Shown here: positions 25,709 to 34,342 of the stretch, piece by piece | Layout: each line of letters begins with the position of its first letter | Numbering within the stretch: position 1 is the first letter of the stretch | DNA from: Arthrobacter nitrophenolicus | Lineage (GTDB): Bacteria > Actinomycetota > Actinomycetes > Actinomycetales > Micrococcaceae | Assembly (NCBI RefSeq): GCF_000332815.1 | Contig: NZ_AOFD01000046.1 | Location: 1 to 35,230, forward strand | DNA length: 35,230 nucleotides | Direction: 5' to 3' | The notes under the pieces: model-generated | Seen by the model: only the letters and a program-made list of their open reading frames with translations | Told to the model about the DNA's origin: nothing | The model's database searches: none | Translations under genes and position numbers: made by a program

Positions 25709-26073
25709 TGCTGGTCCCCTTCCGCTGCGGCACCCGGCCGGGCCGGGCTGCCAAGGTGCGTGCCGCCGTCGAGTTTCCCGTTGACCGCGTTGCTGAGCCC
25801 GTGGACTTCGCGGGTGCCGGCGAGTTCGATCAGCCGGACGCTGCGCGAGTCGCCGGGTTCGAACCGGGCCGCGGTTCCGGCCGGGATGTCCAGCCGGCGG
25901 CCGTAGGCTGCCTGCCGGTCAAAGGCCAGGGCAGGGTTTGCCTCGGCGAAGTGGAAGTGCGAGCCCACCTGGACCGGCCGGTCACCGGTATTCACCACCT
26001 CGACGTCGATGGCCTCGCGCGCGGCGTTGGCCGTTACCGGCTCGGGCCGCAGGATGTATTCTCCGGGAATCAT
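25705..26073 (-). CDS. ureB: Urease beta subunit UreB
   Basis: This 122-residue structural subunit of urease begins with the family MIPGEYILRP and contains NTGDRPVQVGSHFHFAEANPAL and the RLDIPAGTAARFEPGDSRSVRLIELAG segment. The C-terminus has a Gly/Ala/Pro-rich extension of about 20 residues beyond the usual end. It overlaps ureC by four bases and lies 9 bases after ureA. Confidence 0.97.
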
Positions 26074-26082
26074 GGGGCGCCC

Positions 26083-26385
26083 CTAACGGATCGGGTCGTG
26101 GACAGTAACAAGCTTGGTGCCGTCCGGGAATGTCGCCTCGACCTGGACGTCATGGATCATCTCGGGAACGCCTTCCATCACGTCTTCGCGGGTGAGCAGG
26201 GTGGTTCCGTAGCTCATGAGTTCGGCCACGCTGCGGCCGTCCCGGGCGCCCTCGATCAGCTCATAGCTGATGATGGCCACCGCCTCCGGGTAGTTCAGCT
26301 TGAGCCCCCGTGCCTGCCGCCGCCGGGCGAGGTCGGCCGCCACGACGATCAGAAGCTTTTCCTGCTCACGGGGCATCAGATGCAT
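26083..26385 (-). CDS. ureA: Urease gamma subunit UreA
   Basis: This 100-residue subunit is the normal family length from the ATG at 26385 (MHLMPREQEKLLI), which has a GGGA site upstream; a longer open frame adds 22 residues foreign to the family. It contains LKLNYPEAVAIISYELIEGARDG and the C-terminal VQVEATFPDGTKLVTVHDPI. It opens the operon ureABC-EFG-D-nickel permease. Confidence 0.97.
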   Translation of the reverse strand: MHLMPREQEKLLIVVAADLARRRQARGLKLNYPEAVAIISYELIEGARDGRSVAELMSYGTTLLTREDVMEGVPEMIHDVQVEATFPDGTKLVTVHDPIR

Positions 26386-26455
26386 AGGGTTCCCTTCAAC
26401 GGCCTTCAGGACGGCGTGGGACCCAGAGTAGGCGGCGAACGTTTCCGCCACGTTT

Positions 26456-26472
26456 CCGCCATGTCATGGCGG
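26456..26472. promoter_or_regulatory. Perfect short palindrome between LysR gene and ureA
   Basis: CCGCCATG-T-CATGGCGG is an 8-1-8 palindrome directly after the LysR stop. GTTTCCGCCA repeats directly at 26441-26450 and 26452-26461. It could terminate the LysR transcript or act as an operator for the urease operon, whose promoter must lie in these 95 bases if it has its own. Confidence 0.4.
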
Positions 26473-26480
26473 GCCTTCGC

Positions 26481-27359
26481 TCAGTCCGGCACATGCCCTT
26501 TCAGGCATGCCACGAAGTCGTCGACCACCGGGGAAGGGTGCAAGGGCCGCGCTACGTGGAGTTCCGTCTGGGGCCGCCCGGCCAGCCGGCGCGTGGTCAC
26601 ACCCGGCATCTGGAACCGCTCCACGGATTCAGGCAGCACGGACATGCCCAGCCCGGCGGCCACCAGGCCAAGGACCGTTTCCTGGTGGATGGCCTGCTGC
26701 ACGACGGCGGGGGGCACCGCGAGCGGTTCGAACAGCCGCAGGACCCGGGACACGAAGCCCGGCATCAGGCGGTACGGGAAAAGGATCATGGGCTCGCCCT
26801 CGAGGTCCTCCGGCCGGATCTCCTCCTGCCCGGCGAGGGGGTGGTTTTCCGGGATGACCGCCACCAGGTCCTCGGTGCCGAGCAGTTCGAGGTGGAGGCC
26901 GGGCACGTCCCCCGGGTCGCGGACCAGGCCGACGTCGAGATCGCCGTCAAGCAGCTGTTCGATCTGTTCGCCGCTGGTGAGCGGGTGCAGCACCAGGTCC
27001 ACCCGCGGCCGGTGCCGGCGGAAGGCGCGCAGTGCCTCGGGGACGGTGGTGTAGCTCGCGGAGCTGACGAAGCCCACCTTGACCTTGCCGCTCTTTCCGG
27101 CGGCGACGTCGGCAACATCGCCCGCCGCGGCATCCAACTCCGCCACGGCCGCCCGGGCCCTGTCCCTGAACGCCTCGCCAGCGGCTGTCAGGGTGACGCG
27201 GCGGGTGGTGCGGTCGAACAGCTGCACGCCAAGCTCACGTTCCAAGCCCTTGACGGCGACGGTCAGGGGCGGCTGGGTGATGTGCAGGCGTTCAGCCGCC
27301 CTGCCGAAGTGCAGCTCGTCAGCGACGACGAGGAAGTACCGCAGCTGCCGGAGCTCCAT
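26481..27359 (-). CDS. LysR-family transcriptional regulator
   Basis: This 292-residue regulator starts at MELRQLRYFLVVADELHFGRAAERLHITQPPLTVAVKGLE, the LysR winged helix-turn-helix, followed by a substrate-binding domain (about residues 90-290) with VGFVSSASYTTVP and GLGMSVLPESV. The ATG at 27359 fits the family N-terminus better than a start 8 codons upstream. It is divergent from the sarcosine-oxidase-like gene, with a long inverted repeat in the gap, so that gene is the likely target. The urease operon follows in the same direction and might also be controlled. Confidence 0.93.
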   Translation of the reverse strand: MELRQLRYFLVVADELHFGRAAERLHITQPPLTVAVKGLERELGVQLFDRTTRRVTLTAAGEAFRDRARAAVAELDAAAGDVADVAAGKSGKVKVGFVSSASYTTVPEALRAFRRHRPRVDLVLHPLTSGEQIEQLLDGDLDVGLVRDPGDVPGLHLELLGTEDLVAVIPENHPLAGQEEIRPEDLEGEPMILFPYRLMPGFVSRVLRLFEPLAVPPAVVQQAIHQETVLGLVAAGLGMSVLPESVERFQMPGVTTRRLAGRPQTELHVARPLHPSPVVDDFVACLKGHVPD

Positions 27360-27379
27360 GAGGATTCTTTCGATAGACG

Positions 27380-27407
27380 CCAATAATTGCTAGTCAAATG
27401 ATATTGG
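27380..27407. promoter_or_regulatory. LysR-type inverted repeat in the divergent promoter
   Basis: CCAATA (27380-27385) and TATTGG (27402-27407) flank an AT-rich centre, forming a 28-base imperfect palindrome. It is clearly AT-rich against the GC-rich surroundings and lies between the LysR gene and its divergent neighbour, the usual place for a LysR box. Confidence 0.55.
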
Positions 27408-27481
27408 ACGCAGCGCCTTTCCGGATGGGTTACTGGATGCAGAGCACGAACCACCACGTCACTGCATCAAGGAGCCATCCA

Positions 27482-28636
27482 ATGGATTCGATCGAGTACG
27501 CCGTCGTCGGGGCAGGGCTGTCCGGAGCAGCCACGGCCTGGCACCTCGCCGCCCGCGGCCACGGGGTTGCCCTGCTGGAACGCACCACCCCCGCCAACGA
27601 CGCCGGAAGTTCCCACGGCTCCGCCCGGATCTTCCGCTACGCCTACCCCGAGGAGTTCTACACCGGCCTGGTCCAGGAGGCCAAGGCCAGCTGGGACGAA
27701 CTGGCACGCCTCAGCGGCAAGCAGCTCATCACCCCCACCGGAGCCGTGGACTACGGCGCCATCCGCCAGCCCAAACGCCTCGCCGCAGTGCTGACCAGCC
27801 GCGGCATCGACCACGAACTCCTCACCCCCGCCGAAGCAGGCCGCCGCTGGCCCCAGATCGCTTTCGACACCCCAGTGCTGTGGCACCCGGACGCCGGCGT
27901 GATCGACGCCCACGAATCCGTCGCCGCCATGGTGGACCAGGCAGTGATCGATGGCGCGGCACTCCACACCAACTGGGCCGTCGCCTCCATCGCCGGCTCA
28001 GCCGGCGCCTACGTCCTCACTTCGGAGGACGGCCGGACCCTGCGCGCCGCGAACGTCATCGTCGCCGCCGGCGGCTGGCTGCCCCGGCTGCTGGGGTCGC
28101 TGGCGCTGCCGTCGTCCTTCCTGGCCGGGATGCCGCCCATCGAAGTCCGCCAGGAACAGGCCTACCACTTCCCCTATGTGGACGGCACAGACCCCTCCAC
28201 CTGGCCCACCTTCATCCACAAACGCGAGGGCTGGCAGGCCTACGGCCTGCCCGGCGGCCGTGACGCCGGCTTCCGCGGCCAGAAGGTCGCCGAATACAAC
28301 GGCGGCAAAATCCTGCCCTCCGCCGCCGACCAGGACGGCAGGATCAGTGCCGACAACCGCCGGCGGGTCATCGACTACGTCGCGCAATACCTACCCGGCC
28401 TGGTGCCCGAACCGTACGCCGAAACCACCTGCCTGTTCACCAACACCCCCACCGAAGACTTCATCCTGGACCGGGCGGACGGCATCACCATCCTCTCCCC
28501 CTGCTCCGGCCACGGCGCCAAGTTCGCCCCGCTGATCGGGAAATTTGCGGCAGACCTCGCCACGGGCGCAGGACAAGTCCCGGACCAGTTCCGGCTCGCG
28601 GCCCAGGCCCACGGCACGGCAGTGGCGGCCCACTGA
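27482..28636 (+). CDS. Sarcosine-oxidase-like FAD-dependent amine oxidoreductase
   Basis: This 384-residue flavoenzyme of the DAO/monomeric sarcosine oxidase family would oxidise an N-methyl or secondary amine, giving H2O2. The N-terminal FAD-binding motif is YAVVGAGLSGAATAWHLAARGHGVALLE. The TTCLFTNTPTEDFILD segment matches the place of the covalent cysteinyl-FAD in monomeric sarcosine oxidase, and SPCSGHGAKFAPLIG is the C-terminal FAD contact. AAGGAG lies 7 bases before the ATG. Its stop overlaps the start of the amidase gene. The substrate could be sarcosine, an N-methyl amino acid or a related amine. Confidence 0.88.
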   Translation: MDSIEYAVVGAGLSGAATAWHLAARGHGVALLERTTPANDAGSSHGSARIFRYAYPEEFYTGLVQEAKASWDELARLSGKQLITPTGAVDYGAIRQPKRLAAVLTSRGIDHELLTPAEAGRRWPQIAFDTPVLWHPDAGVIDAHESVAAMVDQAVIDGAALHTNWAVASIAGSAGAYVLTSEDGRTLRAANVIVAAGGWLPRLLGSLALPSSFLAGMPPIEVRQEQAYHFPYVDGTDPSTWPTFIHKREGWQAYGLPGGRDAGFRGQKVAEYNGGKILPSAADQDGRISADNRRRVIDYVAQYLPGLVPEPYAETTCLFTNTPTEDFILDRADGITILSPCSGHGAKFAPLIGKFAADLATGAGQVPDQFRLAAQAHGTAVAAH

Positions 28637-29888
28637 TGGCGCGGACGATCGAAACCGAGCCGCTGGCCACCGCTCCGGCGGCGACCGTGACCGGCCTGAT
28701 GGCTGAAATTTCCGCCGTCGGAACGGATGCCCTCCGCGGCGGCTACACCCGCCCGGTGTACTCCACCGCAGAACTGGACCTGCGTGCCTGGTTCACCGAG
28801 CAGGCCGAAAAGCGCGGCCTGGCCGTGGAAACCGACCGCAACGGCGCCATCTGGGCCTGGTGGGACATCCCCGGCGGGGACCGCAGCAACAGCCTGGTCA
28901 CCGGCAGCCACCTCGACTCCGTCCCCGGCGGCGGGCCCTTCGACGGCCCGCTCGGCGTCGCGTCCGCGCTGGTCGCCGTGGACATCCTCAAAGCCCGGAT
29001 GGCCACCCCGCCGCGCCCGCTCGCCGTCGTCGTGTTCCCGGAAGAGGAAGCTCCCGCTTCGGCGTCGCCTGCCTCGGCTCCCGGCTTCTGACCGGCGCCA
29101 TCGACCCGGACAAAGCCCGGAACCTGCGGGACCCCGACGGTTCAACCTTCGCCGACGTCGCACGCGCCAATGGACTGGACCCGCGCCACGTCGGCAAAGA
29201 CGAACAACTCCTGGGCCGGATCGGCGCCTTCGTGGAGCTGCACGTCGAACAGGGCCGCGGCCTGATCGACCTGGACCAGCCCGTCGCCATCGCCTCGTCC
29301 ATCCTCGGGCACGGACGCTGGCGCCTGAGCGTCCACGGCCAGGGCAACCACGCCGGCACCACCCTCATGGCCGACCGGTACGACCCCATGGTTTCGGCCT
29401 CCCGCATGGTCGTCGCCGTCCGCGACATTGCCCGGAAACAGCCCCACGCCCGCGCCACGGTCGGCAGGCTCCAGCCCGTTCCCGGCGGAACCAACGTCAT
29501 CGCCTCCCGCGTGGACTTCTGGCTGGACGTCCGCCACCCCAACGACGCCGTCACCGCCGCCCTCGTGGAAAGCATCCACCTGCAGGCCCGGGTCATCGCC
29601 GCCGAGGAAGGCTGCCGCGTGGAACTCCGCGAGGAGTCGCTGAGCCCCACCGTCCATTTCGATCCAGGACTGCAGAAGGACCTCCAGCTCGCCCTGCCGG
29701 ACGCACCCGTCCTGGACACCGGGGCAGGACACGACGCCGGCGTCCTCGCAGCCCACGTCCCCACCGCCATGGTTTTCGTCCGCAACCCCAGCGGCGTATC
29801 CCACTCTCCCGAAGAACACGTGCTGGACGAGGACGCCGAAACAGGCGCCCAAACCCTCGCCGACGCACTCCACGGGCTGATGGCCTGA
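28636..29888 (+). CDS. M20-family hydantoinase/carbamoylase-type amidase, one apparent frameshift near 29050
   Basis: This zinc amidohydrolase of the N-carbamoyl-amino-acid hydrolase/allantoate amidohydrolase group is about 417 residues after correction. Metal ligands appear in GSHLDSVPGGGPFDGPLG and in the EEEGSRFG segment; further motifs are ELHVEQGRGL, GTNVIASRVDFWLDVRH and GAGHDAGVLA. The frame breaks near 29050, where GAGGAAGCTCC is read and GAGGAAGGCTCC would give the family's EEEGSRFG. One G is missing. It overlaps the flavoenzyme gene by one base. It would release ammonia and CO2 from an N-carbamoyl compound, or open a ureido compound. Confidence 0.87.
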
Positions 29889-29897
29889 CCACCCTGT

Positions 29898-29940
29898 TAA
29901 GGCGCGACGCGGCACGCGCGGACGTGCCGCCGTCGCCTTA
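29898..29940. terminator. Bidirectional hairpin between converging amidase and hydrolase genes
   Basis: TAAGGCG-GACG-GGCACG on the left pairs with CGTGCC-CGTC-CGCCTTA on the right with small bulges. The stem includes the stop codon of the minus-strand gene. Confidence 0.65.
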
Positions 29941-30513
29941 CCTCGTGCGCCCCTCTGCCGACGCTTCCTGCAGCCTGGCCACGATCTCGTCAGTGGACTG
30001 GACGGGCTGGCGGTAGGTGGTGGAGAGGATGCGCAACATGTCCTCGGCGTCCTTGGTGTCCTCGGAGGCCATGGCGTCCTTGGCGTAGGTGACGCGGATG
30101 TTATGGGCGAAGGCGTCCGCGCCGGTCTGGGCGATGCAGTTGTGGGTGGAGACGCCTGCCAGCACCACTTCGTTGGCACCCCAGTTCCGCAGCCGGGACA
30201 GCAGGTTGGTGCCCACAAAGGCGCTGTCGCGGGTCTTGTTGAGCTGGGGCAGGCCGTCCTTTGCCAGGCCCGGAACGGCCTCGGCCTGCTTGCTGCCGCG
30301 GAAGATGAAGCCCTGGTCGTCGTCGAGCATGTTCAGCGTCCAGGTGGACTTGTCGCGCTCATGCTCCGTGCCCACCAGCAACGCCTTGTGGCCGGTAGAC
30401 GTGAAAGCCTCCAACAACCGGTTGCAGGAGGCAACCAGCCGGTCCTGCCGGGCGGCCAGTTCCGGTGCTTCGAAGTATGCGTTCTGCATGTCGATGACCA
30501 GGAGGGCAATCAT
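29938..30513 (-). CDS. Isochorismatase-fold cysteine hydrolase
   Basis: This 191-residue protein has the isochorismatase/nicotinamidase fold. The Asp-Lys-Cys triad is suggested by Asp9 region LLVIDMQNAYFE, a Lys in LNKTRDSAF, and the Cys in GVSTHNCIAQTGADA. N-carbamoylsarcosine amidohydrolase of Arthrobacter belongs to this fold, which is notable next to a sarcosine-oxidase-like gene, but the fold also holds nicotinamidases and biuret/ureidoacrylate hydrolases. I chose the ATG at 30513 with a GGAAAGG site upstream. It ends facing the amidase gene across a shared terminator. Confidence 0.85.
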   Translation of the reverse strand: MIALLVIDMQNAYFEAPELAARQDRLVASCNRLLEAFTSTGHKALLVGTEHERDKSTWTLNMLDDDQGFIFRGSKQAEAVPGLAKDGLPQLNKTRDSAFVGTNLLSRLRNWGANEVVLAGVSTHNCIAQTGADAFAHNIRVTYAKDAMASEDTKDAEDMLRILSTTYRQPVQSTDEIVARLQEASAEGRTR

Positions 30514-30582
30514 GGGGCACCTTTCCGTCTGTTGAACCGGTGCCAAAACCGTACCCGCCGGCGGCGCTGATGAAACTTGTAG

Positions 30583-31586
30583 CTACGGAGCAGACTCCCG
30601 GATCTTCAGCTCGAAGCCGGCCTCAATGTGAACGCCCTGCCCGGCGGTTTCCCGGCCGGCGAGGCGGTCCAGCAGCAGGGTGATGGACCGCTCGGCAATC
30701 TCATCCATGCCCGGCGAAACGGTGGTCAGGGACGGCGAGGCGAACCGCGCCTCATCAATGTCGTCAAAGCCCGCCACGGCCACGTCCTGCGGAACCCGAA
30801 GCCCGCGGATCAGCAGTTCGTGCAGGGCCCCCAGCGCCAGCACGTCGTTCAGGCCGAAGACGGCATCGAACTGCACCCCGCTGTCCAGCAGGCCGGCCAC
30901 AGCACCGGCCCCGCCGTCCCGGCGCCACACACCGGAGGCTATCAGGGCGGGATCGAAGGCGACCCCTGCCTGTTCCAGTGCCCGCCGGTACCCGTTGAGC
31001 CGCAGCCCGGCACTGCCGGCCGACTCTTCCGGGCTGGCCCCGAGCACCGCAATGCGACGGCGGCCGCTGTTCAGCAGATGCTTGGTGAGTGCCGCGGCGG
31101 CTTCCTCGTTCTTCATGGTGACCAGGTCAAAGCGCGGTCCATGATGTGCTCGCCGAGCATGACCAGGGGTTTCTTGCCCGCGCGTTCGGCGATGGCGTCG
31201 GCGTCGATGGACAGCGGGGTGAACAGCAGTCCGTCGGTGAGCTGGCGGAACGGGCCGCGGAGGGCGTTCAGTTCCGCCTCCGACTGTGCGTCGGACTGCT
31301 CCACCAGGACACGGTAGCCGCGCCGGGACGCAGCCTTCATCAGCTTCGCCGCCAATTCGGCATAGTAGGGAGCGGCAAGGTCGGACAGGACCAGCCCCAG
31401 CATGGAAGTCTTGCCGGACCGCAGGCTCCGGGCCGTCAGGTTGGCTTCGTAGCCCAGCTCGGCGATGGCGTCCTGCACCCGCTGCTTGGTGGCAGGACGG
31501 ATGAACTCATAGTCGTTCAGGACGTTGGAGACGGTCTTCAGCGACACCCCCGCCGCCCTTGCAACGTCGTTCATGGTGACCGCCAT
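30583..31586 (-). CDS. LacI-family transcriptional regulator, one apparent frameshift near 31134
   Basis: This repressor is about 334 residues after correction. The N-terminal HTH is MNDVARAAGVSLKTVSNVLN, followed by the hinge YEANLTARSLRSGKTSMLGLVL. The C-terminal ligand domain contains AVFGLNDVLALGALHELL and VAVAGFDDIDEARF. Near 31134 the sequence GACCGCGCTTTGACC breaks the frame; one extra base gives the expected ...IMDRxFDLVTMKNEEAA. The ATG at 31586 has AAGGAG 5 bases upstream. It may control the GH51 gene, whose promoter holds a LacI-like palindrome, but they are separated by an unrelated gene, so this is inference. Confidence 0.85.
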
Positions 31587-31680
31587 CATGGCTCCTTCGT
31601 GTGGTTCTGCCGGGTTCTGCGATACATCGTTGCAGAAAACACCGCGGGTACGGCAACCCGCCGCCACGAAGGAGGGAAGG

Positions 31681-32256
31681 TCAGCCCTTCGCCTTCTTCG
31701 CGGCAGCCTTGGCGGCCTGCTTGCTGGCGCGCACCTTGACCAGGGACTCCGGATCCACGATGTCCGCGACGGACAGGAAGGCACCCTCCTCGCCGTAGTG
31801 GCCTGCCGCTTCCTGCCAGCCGGGCGCCTGGAGGCCGCGCTGCTTGCCGAGCAGGGCCAGGAAAATCCTGGCTTTCTGGTCGCCAAAGCCGGGCAGCGCC
31901 TTCAGCCTGCGCAGCACCTCCGCGCCGTCCGGATTGCCCTGCGTCCAGATCGCGGCGGCGTCACCGCCCCAGTCGTTCTGCACCGCCTCGGCCAGCGCCT
32001 GGACGCGTGCGGCCATGGAGCCCGGGAACCGGTGGACCGCCGGCCGCTCCTTGAACATCTCAACAAAGGCCTGCGGATCGTGCGCCGCGATGGCCTCCGG
32101 CTTCAGGGAGCCGATCCGGGTCCTGATCTTCTCCGGCCCGGCGAACGCGGATTCCATGGTCACCTGCTGGTCCAGCAGCATTCCGGTCAAGAGCGCAAAG
32201 TCATCCTCGCTCAACAACTTATCGGCGGCGGGATCACCCGTGATGTGCAGTTCCAT
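31681..32256 (-). CDS. HhH-GPD-type DNA-glycosylase-like protein of unknown function
   Basis: This 191-residue protein resembles the helix-hairpin-helix base-excision glycosylase superfamily. A helical N-terminal part contains LLDQQVTMESAFAGPEKI, and the hairpin is LKALPGFGDQKARIFLALLGK near residue 130. The catalytic Asp that follows the hairpin in active glycosylases is not evident, so it may be inactive or bind DNA only. The last 20 residues are a Lys/Ala repeat tail typical of actinobacterial nucleic-acid binders. The ATG at 32256 was chosen for its GGGAGG at 9 bases; an ATG three codons upstream overlaps that site. Confidence 0.75.
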   Translation of the reverse strand: MELHITGDPAADKLLSEDDFALLTGMLLDQQVTMESAFAGPEKIRTRIGSLKPEAIAAHDPQAFVEMFKERPAVHRFPGSMAARVQALAEAVQNDWGGDAAAIWTQGNPDGAEVLRRLKALPGFGDQKARIFLALLGKQRGLQAPGWQEAAGHYGEEGAFLSVADIVDPESLVKVRASKQAAKAAAKKAKG

Positions 32257-32288
32257 GCCGTCCATCCTCCCAGAGGTTGCCGCAGACG

Positions 32289-32328
32289 CCAGCGGGGCGC
32301 GGAATTGTTGCCTTCCGCGCCCCGCTGG
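32289..32328 (-). terminator. Strong hairpin terminator after the GH51 gene
   Basis: A perfect 16-base stem, CCAGCGGGGCGCGGAA (32289-32304) with its complement at 32313-32328 and an 8-base loop, lies just after the GH51 stop on the minus strand. Confidence 0.7.
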
Positions 32329-32344
32329 GGGCATCCGCCTGCTG

Positions 32345-33868
32345 CTACTTGCCGACGGCGAGCCGGATCATCGACCAGGACACGGCAGGAAGCTCCGCGG
32401 TGAGGCGGCCGCCGTCGGCCTTTGCCGTGACGTTCTCAGCGGGCAGGACGGAGGTGGAATCATCGCCGTTGCCTGCCAGTAGGGGTCCTTGTTGGCGTAG
32501 GTGAGGGCCTCCACAACCTGAACGTTGCCGAACGCGGACACCGCGGCGTCCAGCCGCAGCGCGTCCGTCGCCGAGCGGTTGACGGCGAACACCACCGCCT
32601 CCCCCTTTTCGGCGTCGTAGGTTGCGACGGCGGACACCGCGGCAACGTCCGTCGTCTTGCCCCCGCTGACCAGGGGGATTCGACGGCGAGCTGCAGCACG
32701 GTGCCGGACGCGTGGCGGGAGGTCAGGGCGAACGGGTGGAAGGTGGTCTGCTTCCAGGCACGCCCGCCCGGTTCGGTCATGATGGGGGCGATGACGTTCA
32801 CCAGCTGCGCCAGGCTTGCCGAGTGCACCCGGTCCGTGTTGCGGAGCAGCGTGATCAGCAGGTCCCCGACCACCACGGCGTCCGCCACGGTGTAAATGTC
32901 CTCCAGCAGCACGGGGGCCACCGGCCAGTCCTTGCCGCTGGGCGCCTTGGACTCGCCGCGGCTCATGTGCCAGACGTTCCACTCGTCGAAGGAGATGTTG
33001 ATCTGCTTGCCGGACTTCCTGACCGACTTCACGTGGTCGATGTGGGCAACGATGTCGCGGATGAACGCGTCCATCTTGTGTCCGGCGGCAAGGTGTTCCT
33101 GCAGGTCGCCGAAGTCCTCGAAGTACTGGTGGGCCGAGACCAGGTCCACGAGGTCGTAGGTCTCGCTGAGCACCACGCGCTCCCACTCGCCGAACGTCGG
33201 CATGGTGGGCCCGGAGCTGCCGCAGGCCACCAGTTCAAGGTCCGGATCCAGCATGCGCATTCCCCGGGCGGTGTCCGCCGCGAGCCGGCCGTACTCGTGG
33301 GCGCTCTTGTGGCCGATCTGCCAGGGGCCGTCCATCTCGTTGCCCAGGCACCACATCTTGATGCCGTAGCCCTTTTCGGCGCCGTTGGCCCGGCGCTGGT
33401 CCGAGAAGGCCGTCCCGCCGTCGATGTTGCAATACTCCAGCAGGTCCAGCGCCTCCTGGGTTCCGCGGGTGCCGAGGTTGACGGCCATCATGGTCTCCAC
33501 GCCTGCCTTGGCGGACCATTTGGCGAACTCGTCCACGCCCACCAGGTTGGGGTCGCTGGAGTGCCAGGCGAGGTCCAGCCGCACCGGCCGCTGCTCCACC
33601 GGGCCCACGCCGTCCTCCCAGCGGTAGCCGGACACGAAGTTGCCGCCCGGGTACCGCACCGTGGATACCCCCAGTTCGCGGGTGAGTTCCAGGACGTCCC
33701 CGCGGAAGCCGTCCCGGTCCGCCGTCGGGTGCTCCGGCTCAAAGATGCCGGTGTACACGCAGCGGCCAAGATGCTCCACGAAGCGCCGAAAGTGCGCCGC
33801 CGGACCGGCCCCACCACGAAGGCGGGATCCATGGTGATCTTCGCCGCGGCTGATTCTGCTGTGGTCAC
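32345..33868 (-). CDS. GH51 alpha-L-arabinofuranosidase, three apparent frameshifts
   Basis: This glycoside hydrolase family 51 enzyme is about 508 residues after correction and would release L-arabinose from arabinan or arabinoxylan fragments; no signal peptide is seen, so it acts in the cell. The acid/base is Glu178 in WCLGNEMDGPW and the nucleophile Glu296 in ISFDEWNVW. Breaks occur near 33785 (before VEHLGRCVYTGIFEP), at the GGGGG run 32673-32677 (before PLVSGGKTTDVAAV) and near 32466 (before DDSTSVLPAENV). Each is cured by one added base. The corrected C-terminus ends SMIRLAVGK. The GTG start at 33868 has GAGGAA 6 bases upstream. A real pseudogene is possible but less likely given the same error type elsewhere. 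Confidence 0.85.
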
Positions 33869-33891
33869 GAAAGATTCCTCACTCCAGTTTT

Positions 33892-33903
33892 TACAACGTT
33901 ATA
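33892..33903. promoter_or_regulatory. LacI-like palindrome in the GH51 promoter
   Basis: TACAACGTTATA has a central AACGTT and near-symmetric flanks, the shape of many LacI-family operators. It is 23 bases upstream of the GH51 start, in an AT-rich patch. On the minus strand an overlapping TATAAC could be a -10 element. Confidence 0.45.
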
Positions 33904-34342
33904 GAAATACATTCTTTGGCACTCCCGCAGCAGCAGTCAAGCGGTTGGGAGAAAGTCCTTCAGAAGCTGTTCCAGTGGCATCCGGCAAGCCTCAAGCCAC
34001 CCACCTGCGGTGATGGGATCCGGCGGCACGGGCGAAGCAAAGCAGGTACTACCTAATCTCAAAAACGAGTACCTCCTACGCGTTCATCCCCCACAGCAGC
34101 GGAACTAGGTTTCTTACCAGAGAAGAAGTGACGTGGCTCGAGGTACGTGGCTCACGAGGGGGTGTGAGACTGGCAATGCATGCACGACATATAACCTCAG
34201 GCTTCCCGGTCCAACGGACGCGGGTATTGAGCGGGGCCGGCGACGAGGAGGCCTTTGAGACCAAGGCCTCTCCCCAGCCGTCGCCGGCCCTCTTGTGCCG
34301 CCTCGAAATCCGGGCTCGCGCCCGGCAGCCGTCATCGCCGGG
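33904..34342. other. Intergenic region between divergent GH51 and GAF-ANTAR genes
   Basis: About 440 bases with no convincing gene. It is less GC-rich than the surroundings from 33904 to 34230. I see the LacI-like palindrome at its left edge and a large hairpin at 34235-34289, and otherwise no recognisable feature. Short open frames here lack ribosome sites and protein-like composition. Confidence 0.6.
34235..34289 (+). promoter_or_regulatory. Large two-part hairpin upstream of the GAF-ANTAR gene
   Basis: An outer stem GGCCGGCGAC/GTCGCCGGCC (34235-34244 with 34280-34289) and an inner stem GAGGCCTT/AAGGCCTC (34248-34255 with 34263-34270) enclose a 7-base loop TGAGACC. It lies 54 bases before the regulator gene. 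A leader attenuator or a terminator are both possible; only a short run with three T's in CTCTTGT follows. Confidence 0.55.

Noticed and set aside
28727..30016. Long plus-strand Arg/Pro-rich open frame over the amidase gene
   Set aside because: Wrong-frame reading of the amidase; extremely Arg/Pro-rich without motifs.
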